A stretch of 64,000 nucleotides of DNA, from assembly GCA_963781785.1 (NCBI GenBank), contig CAWAHD010000003.1, forward strand, positions 62,001 to 126,000, given 5' to 3'. How positions within the stretch are numbered: position 1 is the stretch's first letter; each line of letters opens with the position of its first letter. Positions 7,747-16,379 of this stretch are shown here, piece by piece. A program made the position numbers and the translations under genes. The stretch is from CAWAHD01 sp963781785 (lineage in GTDB: Bacteria > Planctomycetota > Planctomycetia > Isosphaerales > Isosphaeraceae). The notes under the pieces are model-generated. The model searched no databases. It saw only the letters and a program-made list of their open reading frames with translations, and had not been told where the DNA came from.

Positions 7747-9444
7747 CTACGACGAGTAACTGGGCTCGGTGTGATGCGAAACAGACAATAGGACCGGTCG
7801 CGGCGGACGCTCGGGCCGCGCAAGCACTTCGACGTGGCCGAGCTGTTCGAGCGCCAGTAAATCACGATCGCGGCAAATCACCGCGAACGGCGATTCCCGA
7901 GTATGCACGAATGTTGATTCCGGAACACCGAGCGAAATCGCTTCGGTGTTCGACCCACGTCCTCTCTGGGAGCATCCACCGGCTAGGTGCTCTCTCGCAT
8001 AGAGCGACTCCGTACCGAGATGCCAGCATGCGGGGCGGTTGAGGTAGAAGAGTCGGACGGCCAAGTCATGTGGAATCGGGCCAAAAGAGCTGTCATAGGG
8101 ATTCCGGTCCCAATCATCATACAGCAAGGCTAACGACGTACCAGGGGGACACCGATGCCCGGCCAATTCGTAAAAGGCCCATTCGACGCCTCGGCGGTCA
8201 AACCAAGAGCCTAGGAGCCAAAGCCCGACACCATACACGAGTGCGAGCGTGGTAAACCCGGCCAGCGCCATGAGCAGCAAGGCATTTCGATCACCGCTCC
8301 TGCCTCCTAGCCGCTTTCCCAACCGCGCCAGTGCCAGCGCTGCCCAGATAGACCAGGGGACTTGAGCTGAAATGGCATAATGGGCATTTTTGACGGTTGC
8401 CAGGGCCAGCAGACTCAAAGGAGCAGCCGTCCACGCCCAGAGGAAACGGTCCCCGGCTACGATCTCTGGGGGGACCCGGACACCGGCATAGCAAGCGCTT
8501 GAAGCGTTGATACTGTCGCCGCGCTGCAACGCCCGCCCCAGGGAATGCCAGGCACCCAAAAGAGCCAGTGGTGTCCAGGGGAGTGCCTGGGCCAGAAGCG
8601 CTGGCACGAACTCCCACCACGGCTCTCCTGCGAACGGACCTGGCCCTTTTTGGCCCACCAAGCGATCGGCGACGTGCATGCTCCAGAGCATGAGGGTTGC
8701 TGCACCGTGCCGTGCCAGCATGAGGAACGGCCACGCTAGCCCGATGATCGCCGCCAAGATCCATCCTGCTGGACACTGCAGGCGGCGCAGCGTAACTCTG
8801 TCGCGCTGCCAGAGCAATGTGCCAGCCGTAATCGCAAGGATGAGCACGGCACCAAAGCCGATTCCCTTGACAAGCGCGGTCGCACCTAATAACACGAAGA
8901 AGACCCATCGCGCCCGACCCCACTGCGGTGCTGGGCTAATGGGTAATTTGCCGGTTCTGCCTTTACCATCGTCTTGAATCCGGTCGAAAGCCACGAGCGT
9001 CCAGGTCATTATGCATGTCAGAAGGATGTCAGCCTCAGCAAGTCGGCCGCGCATCACAGTCCAGGCTGTTGTTGCCTGGATAGCGCCGGCAAGCAGGCCG
9101 ATAGTGGCGCCATAATGGCGTGTGGCCAGCACCCCTACTCCGAGCACAAGTCCGATTGCGGCCATTGCGGACGGAAGCCGTGCCACCGTCTCGGTCACGC
9201 CACCAGCGCAACATGCCACGATGGCGACCAGCCACCATGGGAGTGGAGGTTTCTCCAGCCAGGGTAGACCACCGATGGTTGGATATTTCCACTCGCCTGA
9301 ACCGAGGATTTCCCGGGCCCCTTGCGCGACGAACGCCTCGTGGTACGTTAAACGGGCTGAGGTTCCGAGACCTGGGAGAAGCGCCAATGCCGACAAGGTC
9401 ACGAGACACGCCAGATGCATACCTCCGAGTCGCGCCTTTGGCAT
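7747..9444 (-). CDS. Membrane glycosyltransferase, GT39/ArnT-like
   Basis: A 565-residue multi-spanning membrane protein with roughly ten hydrophobic segments, starting with a transmembrane helix (LACLVTLSALALLPGLG). A first periplasmic loop follows with YHEAFVAQGAREILGSGEW and LPWLEKPPLPWW, the typical start of dolichyl-phosphate-mannose/ArnT-type glycosyltransferases. Such enzymes move a sugar from a lipid carrier to protein or lipid on the outer face of the membrane. The usual Asp-Glu pair of the first loop reads His-Glu here. The ATG at 9444 has GGGAGG about 10 bases upstream. It is isolated between IS remnants, so no operon partner is evident, and the substrate is unknown. Confidence 0.8.
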   Translation of the reverse strand: MPKARLGGMHLACLVTLSALALLPGLGTSARLTYHEAFVAQGAREILGSGEWKYPTIGGLPWLEKPPLPWWLVAIVACCAGGVTETVARLPSAMAAIGLVLGVGVLATRHYGATIGLLAGAIQATTAWTVMRGRLAEADILLTCIMTWTLVAFDRIQDDGKGRTGKLPISPAPQWGRARWVFFVLLGATALVKGIGFGAVLILAITAGTLLWQRDRVTLRRLQCPAGWILAAIIGLAWPFLMLARHGAATLMLWSMHVADRLVGQKGPGPFAGEPWWEFVPALLAQALPWTPLALLGAWHSLGRALQRGDSINASSACYAGVRVPPEIVAGDRFLWAWTAAPLSLLALATVKNAHYAISAQVPWSIWAALALARLGKRLGGRSGDRNALLLMALAGFTTLALVYGVGLWLLGSWFDRRGVEWAFYELAGHRCPPGTSLALLYDDWDRNPYDSSFGPIPHDLAVRLFYLNRPACWHLGTESLYAREHLAGGCSQRGRGSNTEAISLGVPESTFVHTRESPFAVICRDRDLLALEQLGHVEVLARPERPPRPVLLSVSHHTEPSYSS

Positions 9445-9608
9445 CGCGGCAAGTCCTCCCTGCTACTTTCCCGCGTTAGAGGGCTCAATTTCACCTTAAC
9501 ATGGAGAGTGTTTGCCCTAATCGTGGAGACGTTTGGCGCACAATCACCACGCATAATGTGTTAACCGGCTGGCAGTGTCAACCTCACCCGTCCGGTGTAA
9601 GCTGTTGG
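9445..9608. other. Intergenic, upstream of the glycosyltransferase
   Basis: Holds the presumed promoter of the minus-strand glycosyltransferase. No other feature was recognised before the solo ISKra4 end. Confidence 0.4.
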
Positions 9609-9668
9609 GGGTGCGCCAACAGATTCTGGCAGTTTGGTCGGGAGATGGGTATAAAGCGGTAGTTGGCG
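9609..9668. repeat. Solo ISKra4 end (60 bp)
   Basis: Matches the outer 60 bases of the ISKra4 end at 6008-5949, from GGGTGCGCC to AGTTGGCG, and then stops. An IS66 element starts two bases later. It is what remains of a second ISKra4 copy cut by IS66 insertion or recombination. Confidence 0.8.
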
Positions 9669-9755
9669 TGTAAGCGCCCGGAATTACCAGGGGGAGCGCG
9701 CGGCGTGGGACGGGGCAGCGCACAACGGGCCGGGGCCATCGGCCCGGCGGCAGCC

Positions 9756-11414
9756 TTACCGCGACCGCTGTCGGTGAGCCCGACGCTTGTCTCGCCGCTG
9801 CGCCTTTTGTCGCGACTCGTCGAGGCGGTGGCTCAGTACGTGCTCCGGATGCGCCTGAGCCCAACGATCCGGCAGCAGACTGGCCAATAACTCGGGGCTT
9901 GCATCCACCGAAAGCTGCAAGATCACGTCGTGGAGGTATGCCCAGGGCTCGATCCGGTGCCGCTTGGCACCCGCAATGATCGTGCAAAGCACCGCCGCAC
10001 GTGGGCCCGCTTGGTCACTCCCCAGGAACAGCCAGTTTTTCCGCCCGATTGCCTGATCCCGCAGCCGGCGCTCTGACACGTTGTTGTCAATCGTCAGTCG
10101 ACCGTCCTGCGTGTATCGGCACAACGCCTGCCATTGGTTCAATGCGTAGGTCGTTGCTTGCGCCAGCGCCGACTTGGGCAGTAACCTCGACGACTGGCGA
10201 TCCAACTCCTCGCGAAGCCGCTCCAAGATCGGTACCGCTTCCGCCTGGCGCATTGCACACCGAGCAGAATCGTCCAGAGACCGTGCCCGATCCTCGACTT
10301 CGTAGAGTCGCCTGATGATCTCGATAATGAGCGACGCTTCCGCAGGAGACGAGGACCGCGCCTCGAAGAACTTGCGCCGCGCATGTGCCCAGCAGGCCAC
10401 TTCGAGAATCCGGCCGTCAGACCCGGTGTAAATCGCGTCGTACCTAGTGAACGCGTCGGCTTGCAGGTATCCTGCATAGTTTGCCAGGAATTGCGCGGGA
10501 CCGTCGCGTTTGCGATTCTCCGTGAAGTCGTAGACATCGTAGGGAAGCCCGGTCGGGCCGATGTGCACCCAGAACCGTCCCTTGTGGCTCCCTGGTTCTT
10601 CGCCCCCCAACACCGTCACGGGCGTGTCATCGGTCCAGATCACCGGCGCCGTCTGTACCAACTCGCGCTGGATCTGATACAGCGGTTTCAGCAAGTCAGC
10701 GACGTAACGGACCCAATCACAGAGCGTGCTGCGGGGTAAGTAGAGACCATAGCGAGTGGAGATATCCTCGAATCGATAGAGCGGCAGGTGTTCAGCAAAC
10801 TTGGAGACGACCACTTCAGCAAGCACGCCTGCTCCAGCGATACAGCCGCTCACAGGACGCGGGGGAGGCTCAGGGGCTGTCACACCGTCGCGGCAGCGCG
10901 AGCAAGCATATTTGGGCAGGACGTGGATCTGAAGCTCGAAGCGGGCCGGAATGAACTCCAACACACGAGCCTCATCCTCGCCAATGCGCGTCTTGGGTTT
11001 TCCACAGTGCGTGCAGGTCTTGTCGGCCTCAGGCACGTCGTGCTCGATACGAACCGGAGGCAACCGATCGTAATCGGGCTTGCGTGATCGGCGTTGCCCT
11101 GGCGGCGCCTTGGGCTCACTCGCTGGTGGTGTGAGCAGGGTTGCGAAGCTCTCGATCATGTCGAGTTCGAACAGGTGTCCCTGTCCCGGAGCTTCAACCA
11201 GTCGCTCCCGCCGTGGGCCAAAGACGTAGCGGCGGTAAAGCTCCAATTGCTGACGCAATTCTTGGACGAGTCGCTCATGCCCTTGGACAGCCTGGTCGTG
11301 CAGCTTCGCGGATTGGTCGAGCGCGGCTCGGAGTTCCTCGACCTGCTGGCTCAGCCGATTGAGCAGGTCGTGACATTCGCCAGGGTTAGTCGGCCATGAC
11401 TCTGGAGTAATCAT
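9756..11414 (-). CDS. tnpC: IS66 transposase TnpC
   Basis: A 552-residue IS66 transposase. It has an N-terminal coiled coil (LLNRLSQQVEELRAALDQ), a zinc-binding segment (CTHCGKPK and YACSRCRDG), then the catalytic core with IWTDDTPVTVL, ACWAHARRKFFEA and NNVSERRLRDQAIGRKNWLFLGS. The frame is full length and uninterrupted. It starts 30 bases after tnpB. Confidence 0.93.
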   Translation of the reverse strand: MITPESWPTNPGECHDLLNRLSQQVEELRAALDQSAKLHDQAVQGHERLVQELRQQLELYRRYVFGPRRERLVEAPGQGHLFELDMIESFATLLTPPASEPKAPPGQRRSRKPDYDRLPPVRIEHDVPEADKTCTHCGKPKTRIGEDEARVLEFIPARFELQIHVLPKYACSRCRDGVTAPEPPPRPVSGCIAGAGVLAEVVVSKFAEHLPLYRFEDISTRYGLYLPRSTLCDWVRYVADLLKPLYQIQRELVQTAPVIWTDDTPVTVLGGEEPGSHKGRFWVHIGPTGLPYDVYDFTENRKRDGPAQFLANYAGYLQADAFTRYDAIYTGSDGRILEVACWAHARRKFFEARSSSPAEASLIIEIIRRLYEVEDRARSLDDSARCAMRQAEAVPILERLREELDRQSSRLLPKSALAQATTYALNQWQALCRYTQDGRLTIDNNVSERRLRDQAIGRKNWLFLGSDQAGPRAAVLCTIIAGAKRHRIEPWAYLHDVILQLSVDASPELLASLLPDRWAQAHPEHVLSHRLDESRQKAQRRDKRRAHRQRSR

Positions 11415-11443
11415 GGCCTGAATTATAGCGCGATCATACGCTG

Positions 11444-11833
11444 CTACAAGGGGGCACTGATCGATTTTTCGGCATTTGGTGTGGGACGCTGGTACCGCTT
11501 GCGTTGCCGAGCGGAACCCAAGTCGATGCCGGAGAGGATCAGTGTCAATTGGGTAGGACTCATTTCGACCGACACAGCGTCGCGGGTGACAACAGGAAGC
11601 TGGAATGTGCCTGGCGTTTCGAGTCGTTTGTACCAGATCGCCAGGCCGTCACGATCCCAGTAGAGAATCTTGATGCGGTCGCGGCGTCGATTGACGAACA
11701 AGAACAGGTGACCAGACGTGGGATCCTGAGCGAAGGCGTTGGTCACCAGGCCGGAGAGCGCATCGAAGCCTTTGCGGAGATCAGTAGGCGGGGCGTGGAG
11801 GAACACTCGGACGGGATGAGGGAGGCTGATCAT
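11444..11833 (-). CDS. tnpB: IS66 accessory protein TnpB
   Basis: A 129-residue IS66 Orf2 protein with the hallmark VFLHAPPTDLRKGFDALSGL and RRRDRIKILYWDRDGLAIWY. It is required for IS66 transposition in studied elements, with unknown biochemical role. Its start overlaps the end of tnpA by four bases. A nearly identical but 5'-truncated copy lies at 26970-27413. Confidence 0.93.
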   Translation of the reverse strand: MISLPHPVRVFLHAPPTDLRKGFDALSGLVTNAFAQDPTSGHLFLFVNRRRDRIKILYWDRDGLAIWYKRLETPGTFQLPVVTRDAVSVEMSPTQLTLILSGIDLGSARQRKRYQRPTPNAEKSISAPL

Positions 11834-12198
11834 CGGGAGCCTCCGGAGTTGGTCTTGGCTCCCGCAACCGCGTGGACAAGGCGGCAGGCCAGACGTACAT
11901 CCGCGGTTGGGATGCGCAGGCGGATTCCGTTGGGAAGGTCGGCTTCAATCGGCAGTGATTCGTCGGGCGAGTGCTCGACGACGCGCACTGTTACCGGGAG
12001 AAAGGCTGGTGGTGCCACCGTCGCGGGGCGAAGATCCGCGAGGTCGATGAGTCGAAGCCAACGTTTCCAGGATTGGAACGTGGCTAAAGAAATATGCTCG
12101 CGGATACAGAACTGTGCGATCGTCAGTCCGCTGTCCGCTTGACGGCGGATGCATTCGCGCCAGAGTGCATGACGCTTTGGGTCGGGAGTTCTCGGCAC
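11830..12198 (-). CDS. tnpA: IS66 accessory protein TnpA
   Basis: A 122-residue HTH protein. It starts MPRTPDPKRHALWRECIRR and has a helix-turn-helix around GLTIAQFCIREHISLATF. It is first in the IS66 tnpABC series and overlaps tnpB by ATGA-type coupling. It presumably binds the element ends or regulates the operon. Confidence 0.88.
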   Translation of the reverse strand: MPRTPDPKRHALWRECIRRQADSGLTIAQFCIREHISLATFQSWKRWLRLIDLADLRPATVAPPAFLPVTVRVVEHSPDESLPIEADLPNGIRLRIPTADVRLACRLVHAVAGAKTNSGGSR

Positions 12199-12280
12199 GG
12201 GGTAGCCTCCTGAGAAGCGACAGGTTGGTCCGCTTCGCAGGCTACCAGACCCGGCAAGAATGGTTATCCCGGACGCTTAC

Positions 12281-12527
12281 CCTGGGAGCGCGACCGTAAC
12301 CAGATGGAATGCCAGATCGATTGGCAATTCACCACCGCCGATGCTCGCATTAAACTCAGGCGACTTTACCCCATAATCAAACCCGTCAATTCCGGGCGGT
12401 CGGACCACTAGCGCTGTAGAATTAAGAGATACGCCTGATGATCTCAGCCCCTGTCCTGGTACGATGGGTTGCTCCAAGATCTGAATTATATTAACTTATT
12501 TATACGATTTTAATTTAAATAACTGTT
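12281..12527. other. Stretch between IS66 and surE
   Basis: About 250 bases. A minus-strand open frame (12277-12477, ALVVRPPGIDGFDYGVKS) runs into the IS66 end and could be the 3' part of an interrupted gene, but I do not recognise it. The AT-rich segment 12480-12527 lies at the surE 3' end. Confidence 0.3.
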
Positions 12528-13289
12528 TCAATCTTTCCACTTCCAAGCCTTGATCGCGGGTATCATATCGTAACGCGTCAAGTCGAAATGGAGGGGCGTG
12601 ACTGTGATGTAGCCTTCGCAGAGGCTCGTGACGTCAGTCTCAGGTCCTTCGAGGTGGAAGGGAGGGTTGTAGGTCATCCAATAGTAGGTCCGTCCCCGAG
12701 GGTCCTGTCGGCGCTCAAAGCCCTCGCCGTACCGGCCTAGCCCCATCGGGACGATGCGAATCCCCCTCGGTTCGCCTCGGGAGTGCGCAGGCAGATTCAC
12801 GTTGAACAGTGACCCATTAGGAGGTTGGCTCGCGAGAATCTTCTCGATGACCAGCACTGCATGCCGGGCAGCGTGCGGAAAATCAAAATGCTCGGACAGC
12901 TCCAAAGATACCGCGATGCTGGTGATCTTAAAAAAAGCACCCTCAATTGCCGCGGCAACCGTCCCCGAGTACAGTACGTTGATCCCGGCATTGGAGCCAG
13001 AGTTGATCCCTGACACGATCAGGTCTGGAGGCCGTGACATTAACTCGAAGATTCCCAGCTTCACACTATCAGCTGGGCTCCCTTCGACTTTCCAGCCCAG
13101 AGCAGTGCCGTCAATATCGTCCACCTGCTTAACCACCAAGGGTGACAAGAGTGTAATTGAATGCGCCACTCCACTCTGTTCAATGGCTGGGGCCACAACG
13201 GTAACGTCTCCCAGCCGCATTAGTTCCTTGCGCAAAGCCCTTAACCCGGGGGCGAATACGCCGTCGTCATTGGTCAAAAGAATTTGCAT
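12528..13289 (-). CDS. surE: 5'/3'-nucleotidase SurE
   Basis: A 253-residue survival protein SurE, a metal-dependent phosphatase acting on nucleoside monophosphates. The N-terminal LLTNDDGVFAPG (residues 5-15) supplies the metal-binding Asp pair. Next come PAIEQSGVAHSITL and LIVSGINSGSNAGINVLYSG, the family's conserved Ser and Asn metal-site motifs. The length is normal and the frame intact. The ribosome binding site is weak (TTGAGATGACGG some 15 bases upstream). It is flanked by IS66 and by transposase remnants, so no operon context survives. Confidence 0.95.
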   Translation of the reverse strand: MQILLTNDDGVFAPGLRALRKELMRLGDVTVVAPAIEQSGVAHSITLLSPLVVKQVDDIDGTALGWKVEGSPADSVKLGIFELMSRPPDLIVSGINSGSNAGINVLYSGTVAAAIEGAFFKITSIAVSLELSEHFDFPHAARHAVLVIEKILASQPPNGSLFNVNLPAHSRGEPRGIRIVPMGLGRYGEGFERRQDPRGRTYYWMTYNPPFHLEGPETDVTSLCEGYITVTPLHFDLTRYDMIPAIKAWKWKD

Positions 13290-13480
13290 TGTTGTCCGTC
13301 ATCTCAAGAGTTTGAACTCGCACTATCACGCGGCTTAGCTGCACCGATCCTAACGGTATCGGCTCGCTAGCGTCAATCGGAGCCATGTTATGATCGTGTG
13401 CCGCATTCCCCGTGGAACAGGGGCGATTCGCCTCGTTCTGTTAAACCACACTTGTCGCGAATTTCAATTTCTTTCTTTCC
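13290..13480. other. Intergenic upstream of surE
   Basis: Presumed promoter region of surE. A low-complexity stretch then merges into a transposase remnant. No RNA gene was recognised. Confidence 0.4.
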
Positions 13481-14275
13481 TTACTGCACTTTCCGCGATT
13501 GAGTGTGCTCTGATGCCGACAAGGCGCGTAACCGCTCGGCGACGGCTCGAATTTCCTCTTCGGTGACGCCAGAGTGCAAACCCCCGCGAATTTCGTCCGC
13601 CAGCAATTTACGACACCAGGCCCGCCGCTTGTCGGCATGGCTCGGACGACGGATCGTCCCAGGGTGACGCCCGGCAGTCCACGAACTATTTTCTCCCTGG
13701 GCCCAAGCCCACGTGTCGGTTGATCGTGAACGTCCGAAGGCAGATGTGGAATGCACCGATGTTTGCCCACACAAACCGAACCTGCTGCTGGCCGACTCCA
13801 ATGATCTCCTTGCAATCGCGAAACCTGGTCTCCAGCGCGAACCAGTTGGCGACCGTCGTGAAGATCTTGGCCACGGTCACAGTTGGGTCGGTCCAGAAGA
13901 AGGCCACCCTCCCGTCCGGCTCGTCCACTAGCACCACACGGATCATGCCGCCAGCCGGGCGCCAGGTCGCCACGAACGTTTTGTACCACTTCTTCTGGCG
14001 CTTGCCGTAGAGTTCGAAGACCTCGGTCGTCGAGCCACGACGCTGCCCAGTTCGCTTGGCCAGCTCGATGCGGTTCTCCCCGTAGATCCACGGCCTGCCG
14101 CGCCACCCGGGGCCCTGGCACCGTCGACAGCGCCGCGTCCTTACGCAGCCGGCTGACAACCGTCATCCCCAGCGACATCGCCAGCTTGAGGAACAGGGCC
14201 TTGGCGTACGCCCCGTCGACCACAACCCACAGCGGCTTGTCCAGGTATTTGAGCCAGGAGTGCGCCCATTCTACG
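13481..14275 (-). pseudogene. Remnant of an IS4/IS701-like transposase (C-terminal part)
   Basis: Homologous to the intact transposase at 37152-38483. It begins within that protein at AHSWLKYLDKPLWVVVDGAY and runs to VAERLRALSAS. Several frame changes split it, for example after PGPRVA near 14100 and again near 13690. The outer end at 13481-13500 matches the terminal repeat of the intact element (ACTTTCCGCGATT). The N-terminal half is missing. Confidence 0.8.
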
Positions 14276-14489
14276 TTAGGAACGCAGAATCTTTCACCTA
14301 GTTTTTCTTCAGACATCGTCATGGTCAAAGGTGAAGCCCATTCTATCACGGTGTCCGTTAACTCGAGCGATACCCTTGCGGAAAGCTAGGGCCAAGTCTT
14401 CGATGGTTTCGAAAAGGACGTTGGCAAGGACCGTTCGCTTCAGATGGCCCACAGCCGCTCGATCAGATTCAAACTCGGGCTGCGTGAGG
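14276..14489 (-). pseudogene. IS630-type transposase C-terminal remnant
   Basis: SPSLNLIERLWAI in one frame and LKRTVLANVLFETIEDLA in another form the C-terminal, catalytic-Glu part of an IS630 transposase with a frame change. The homology is cut at 14490 by an IS3 element. Confidence 0.65.
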
Positions 14490-14560
14490 TGGACCCCTAA
14501 AACTGGACCACTCGAGATGTTAAACTGATCGAAGATCACTTTTGCATTCCGAGGAGCGTC

Positions 14561-14625
14561 ATGAGAGGCACGAACAAGCGATATCCGGCGGCCTTCAAGG
14601 CTCGGGTCGCTCTGGAGGCCGCTAA
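14561..14625 (+). pseudogene. IS3 transposase, 5' fragment
   Basis: The ATG at 14561 has GAGGAG just upstream. The frame reads MRGTNKRYPAAFKARVALEA, the N-terminal HTH start of an IS3 OrfA. It is cut after EAAK by the insertion; the continuation (QTRTIAELSGRYQVH) is found at 16380. Confidence 0.85.
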
Positions 14626-16379
14626 AAGTTTCACCGCTGAAAAAGTAAGAAAAGATTTTGGTTTTTAGGTGGCCTCGAGTCCGGCGGTTTGGAGTAGCTC
14701 TTTGAGTGCTCGGCGGACTTGGCGGAATTCTTTTTGCAGAGGGGGCTGGGGGGAGCCGACTTCCGGAGGCTCATCCAGAGGTTCCCCTATTGTGCCGTTG
14801 AGGCACTCTTTGAGTTTGATGATCGCTGTGCCTTGGGCCATCCCCTGGGGCGTCAGCACGTAGCGCGTCGTTCCCTCCAGTTTGCGAAGCAATCCCTTGG
14901 CCTGCAACTTGAGCAAATCGTAGCGAAGTTGAGCCGCCGTATAGTCGTCAGGGCTCAGCCCGAAACGGCGGTGCACGTAGCTGCGTAGCTCGCGGTTGCG
15001 GAACCCGGTGATGATGTGGGCAAACTGAAGCACTGCCGCCAGCACCCAAGTCAGACGGAGATTATGCAGGTGAATGCCGGGCACGCGTTGTCCCTGTGCA
15101 GGGACAGTGGGCTGTCCGAGCTTCTCCACAAAATCAGCCGCGACCGTGGTGTGGTCGATGGTGTCTTGCCAGCGCAACAGGCGTTGATTGCAGTGGTCCA
15201 TACAGCGCAGCAGATAAGGCAGGTTGACGAGCGCCTTGCCGGTGCCGAACTCGCGCACGTCGTGCGTGCATGTCTCCGTGCGGAGGCCCGCTCCTTGTTT
15301 GTTGTACTGTTTGATGTAGGTCTTCTTGTGCCATGCCTTCAGACAATAATCTTCCTGGGTGGTGCGATAGACGCGACCACCAGTGCGGCGGGCCTGCACT
15401 TGGCGTTGGAAGAGACGGCTGATGACATGCGGTTGGCCAACGACTCGGCCCCGGTCCAGCAACTGACCGAACAAGGCGTTGAGCCGGGTGGCCGTGGCGA
15501 AGATCAAGTTATGACAGCGTTCAACTTGGTCCAGATACCACTGGTAGGTGAACCCTTCACGGCGCGCCGCCGGGGTCAGCAAGGGAATACAACGATAGAC
15601 CCAGCGATTGCAAAAAGCAGCGATGGTTTGAGGTGTGAGCGCCTCACAGGCGCGATGGAAGACGTTCGGTTTGTCCACGGCCACGAACAGGTTATCGCGC
15701 ATCTCGAAACCGACCTGGCGATTGCGCAGTTGCTGGGCCACGAAATGGTGGCCATTGAGGCAGACGGTGACACCAAAGGGCGCGTAGCTGCTGATGCGGA
15801 TGGAATTGCCGACGCCGAACTGGCGATCCTTGATGAAGAAGTAGTAGTGATTGACGCGGCGGCGGCCACGGGCGATCTTGCGTGTTCTGTCCTCTCCGTG
15901 CTTGGGGACGTAGGAAACGAACGATGAAACTTCCTCCTGAACTTTGATGATGCAGTAAATGGCTTCATCGCGGTCAGCCACGCGGTCCAGGAACCGAGCA
16001 GCTTGATCAACGTGCCCCTCACCGGGCTTGGCCGCGAGCAGCGGGATGCCGTTCGTTTGGGCCAACGCCTCGACGGACTGCACGAACTCAGTGGTGAGCT
16101 CTTGGAGGTCGCGGGGCTCGATCCAGTCGACACCGCGGAAGCGCTGAAAGAAGGCACCGAGCATTCCCACATTTTGCAGTTTCATGATGTGGCCGCGGAC
16201 GCGCATGCGGTCGATGAGGGAATACTCCAGGGTGATGTCCTCGGCAAACCGCTCGGCTAAACTGGTCATGGGAGGCTCTCCTCGATACACGTGATGGGAC
16301 CGAGTCCCGCAAGGAGAGTTATACTCTCCTGCCGATGAGAGAGCCTCCCTCATTCCTTTCCCGGTTGAAGGTTCACTTC
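14626..16379 (-). mobile_element. Unclassified mobile element carrying a ~535-aa protein
   Basis: The insert exactly separates codons of the IS3 transposase: the left flank ends in CCGCTAA and the right flank resumes GCAGACCAGG, which would rejoin as Lys-Gln-Thr-Arg. The outer right end (GGTTCACTTCACTAG) recurs at 22189-22274 as a solo end, there against an IS1634 gene. I could not define terminal inverted repeats or a certain target duplication; both right junctions are at CTAG. Confidence 0.65.
14665..16269 (-). CDS. Uncharacterised mobile-element protein (family with 54103-55644)
   Basis: I place the start at 16269 (MTSLAERFAEDITLEY), where GAGGAGAG lies upstream, giving 534 residues. The function is unknown. 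Conserved with the 54103 copy are HYYFFIKDRQFG (YYYFLDPQFG), CLNGHHFVAQQLRNRQVGF, KKTYIKQYNKQGAGLRTET and ITGFRNRELRS. A C-terminal winged-helix-like segment (LRYDLLKLQAKGLLRKLEG, YVLTPQG) may bind DNA. I recall related proteins as common hypotheticals in environmental bacteria. The location inside an IS3 transposase gene suggests it belongs to, or drives, a mobile element. No DDE, HUH or recombinase signature was recognised. Confidence 0.7.
   Translation of the reverse strand: MTSLAERFAEDITLEYSLIDRMRVRGHIMKLQNVGMLGAFFQRFRGVDWIEPRDLQELTTEFVQSVEALAQTNGIPLLAAKPGEGHVDQAARFLDRVADRDEAIYCIIKVQEEVSSFVSYVPKHGEDRTRKIARGRRRVNHYYFFIKDRQFGVGNSIRISSYAPFGVTVCLNGHHFVAQQLRNRQVGFEMRDNLFVAVDKPNVFHRACEALTPQTIAAFCNRWVYRCIPLLTPAARREGFTYQWYLDQVERCHNLIFATATRLNALFGQLLDRGRVVGQPHVISRLFQRQVQARRTGGRVYRTTQEDYCLKAWHKKTYIKQYNKQGAGLRTETCTHDVREFGTGKALVNLPYLLRCMDHCNQRLLRWQDTIDHTTVAADFVEKLGQPTVPAQGQRVPGIHLHNLRLTWVLAAVLQFAHIITGFRNRELRSYVHRRFGLSPDDYTAAQLRYDLLKLQAKGLLRKLEGTTRYVLTPQGMAQGTAIIKLKECLNGTIGEPLDEPPEVGSPQPPLQKEFRQVRRALKELLQTAGLEAT

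Larger units (their letters stand above)
9670..12280 (-). mobile_element. IS66-family element with tnpA, tnpB and tnpC
   Basis: Bounded by inverted repeats starting GTAAGCG (9670 forward; 12280 reverse complement), the usual IS66 terminus. It carries the canonical tnpA-tnpB-tnpC set on the minus strand, all open. The 8 bases flanking the two ends differ (GTTGGCGT and CCTGGGAG), so no target duplication remains; one flank was probably rearranged. Confidence 0.9.

Noticed and set aside
13380..13440. A possible tRNA-like fold near CCCGTGGAACAGGGGCG
   Set aside because: No acceptor stem, T-loop GTTC motif or CCA-compatible end could be assembled. No tRNA or rRNA was recognised anywhere in the window.
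15016..15927. A 303-codon plus-strand open frame opposite the 14665-16269 gene
   Set aside because: It is antisense to a gene conserved with 54103-55644. Its composition is typical of a shadow frame.
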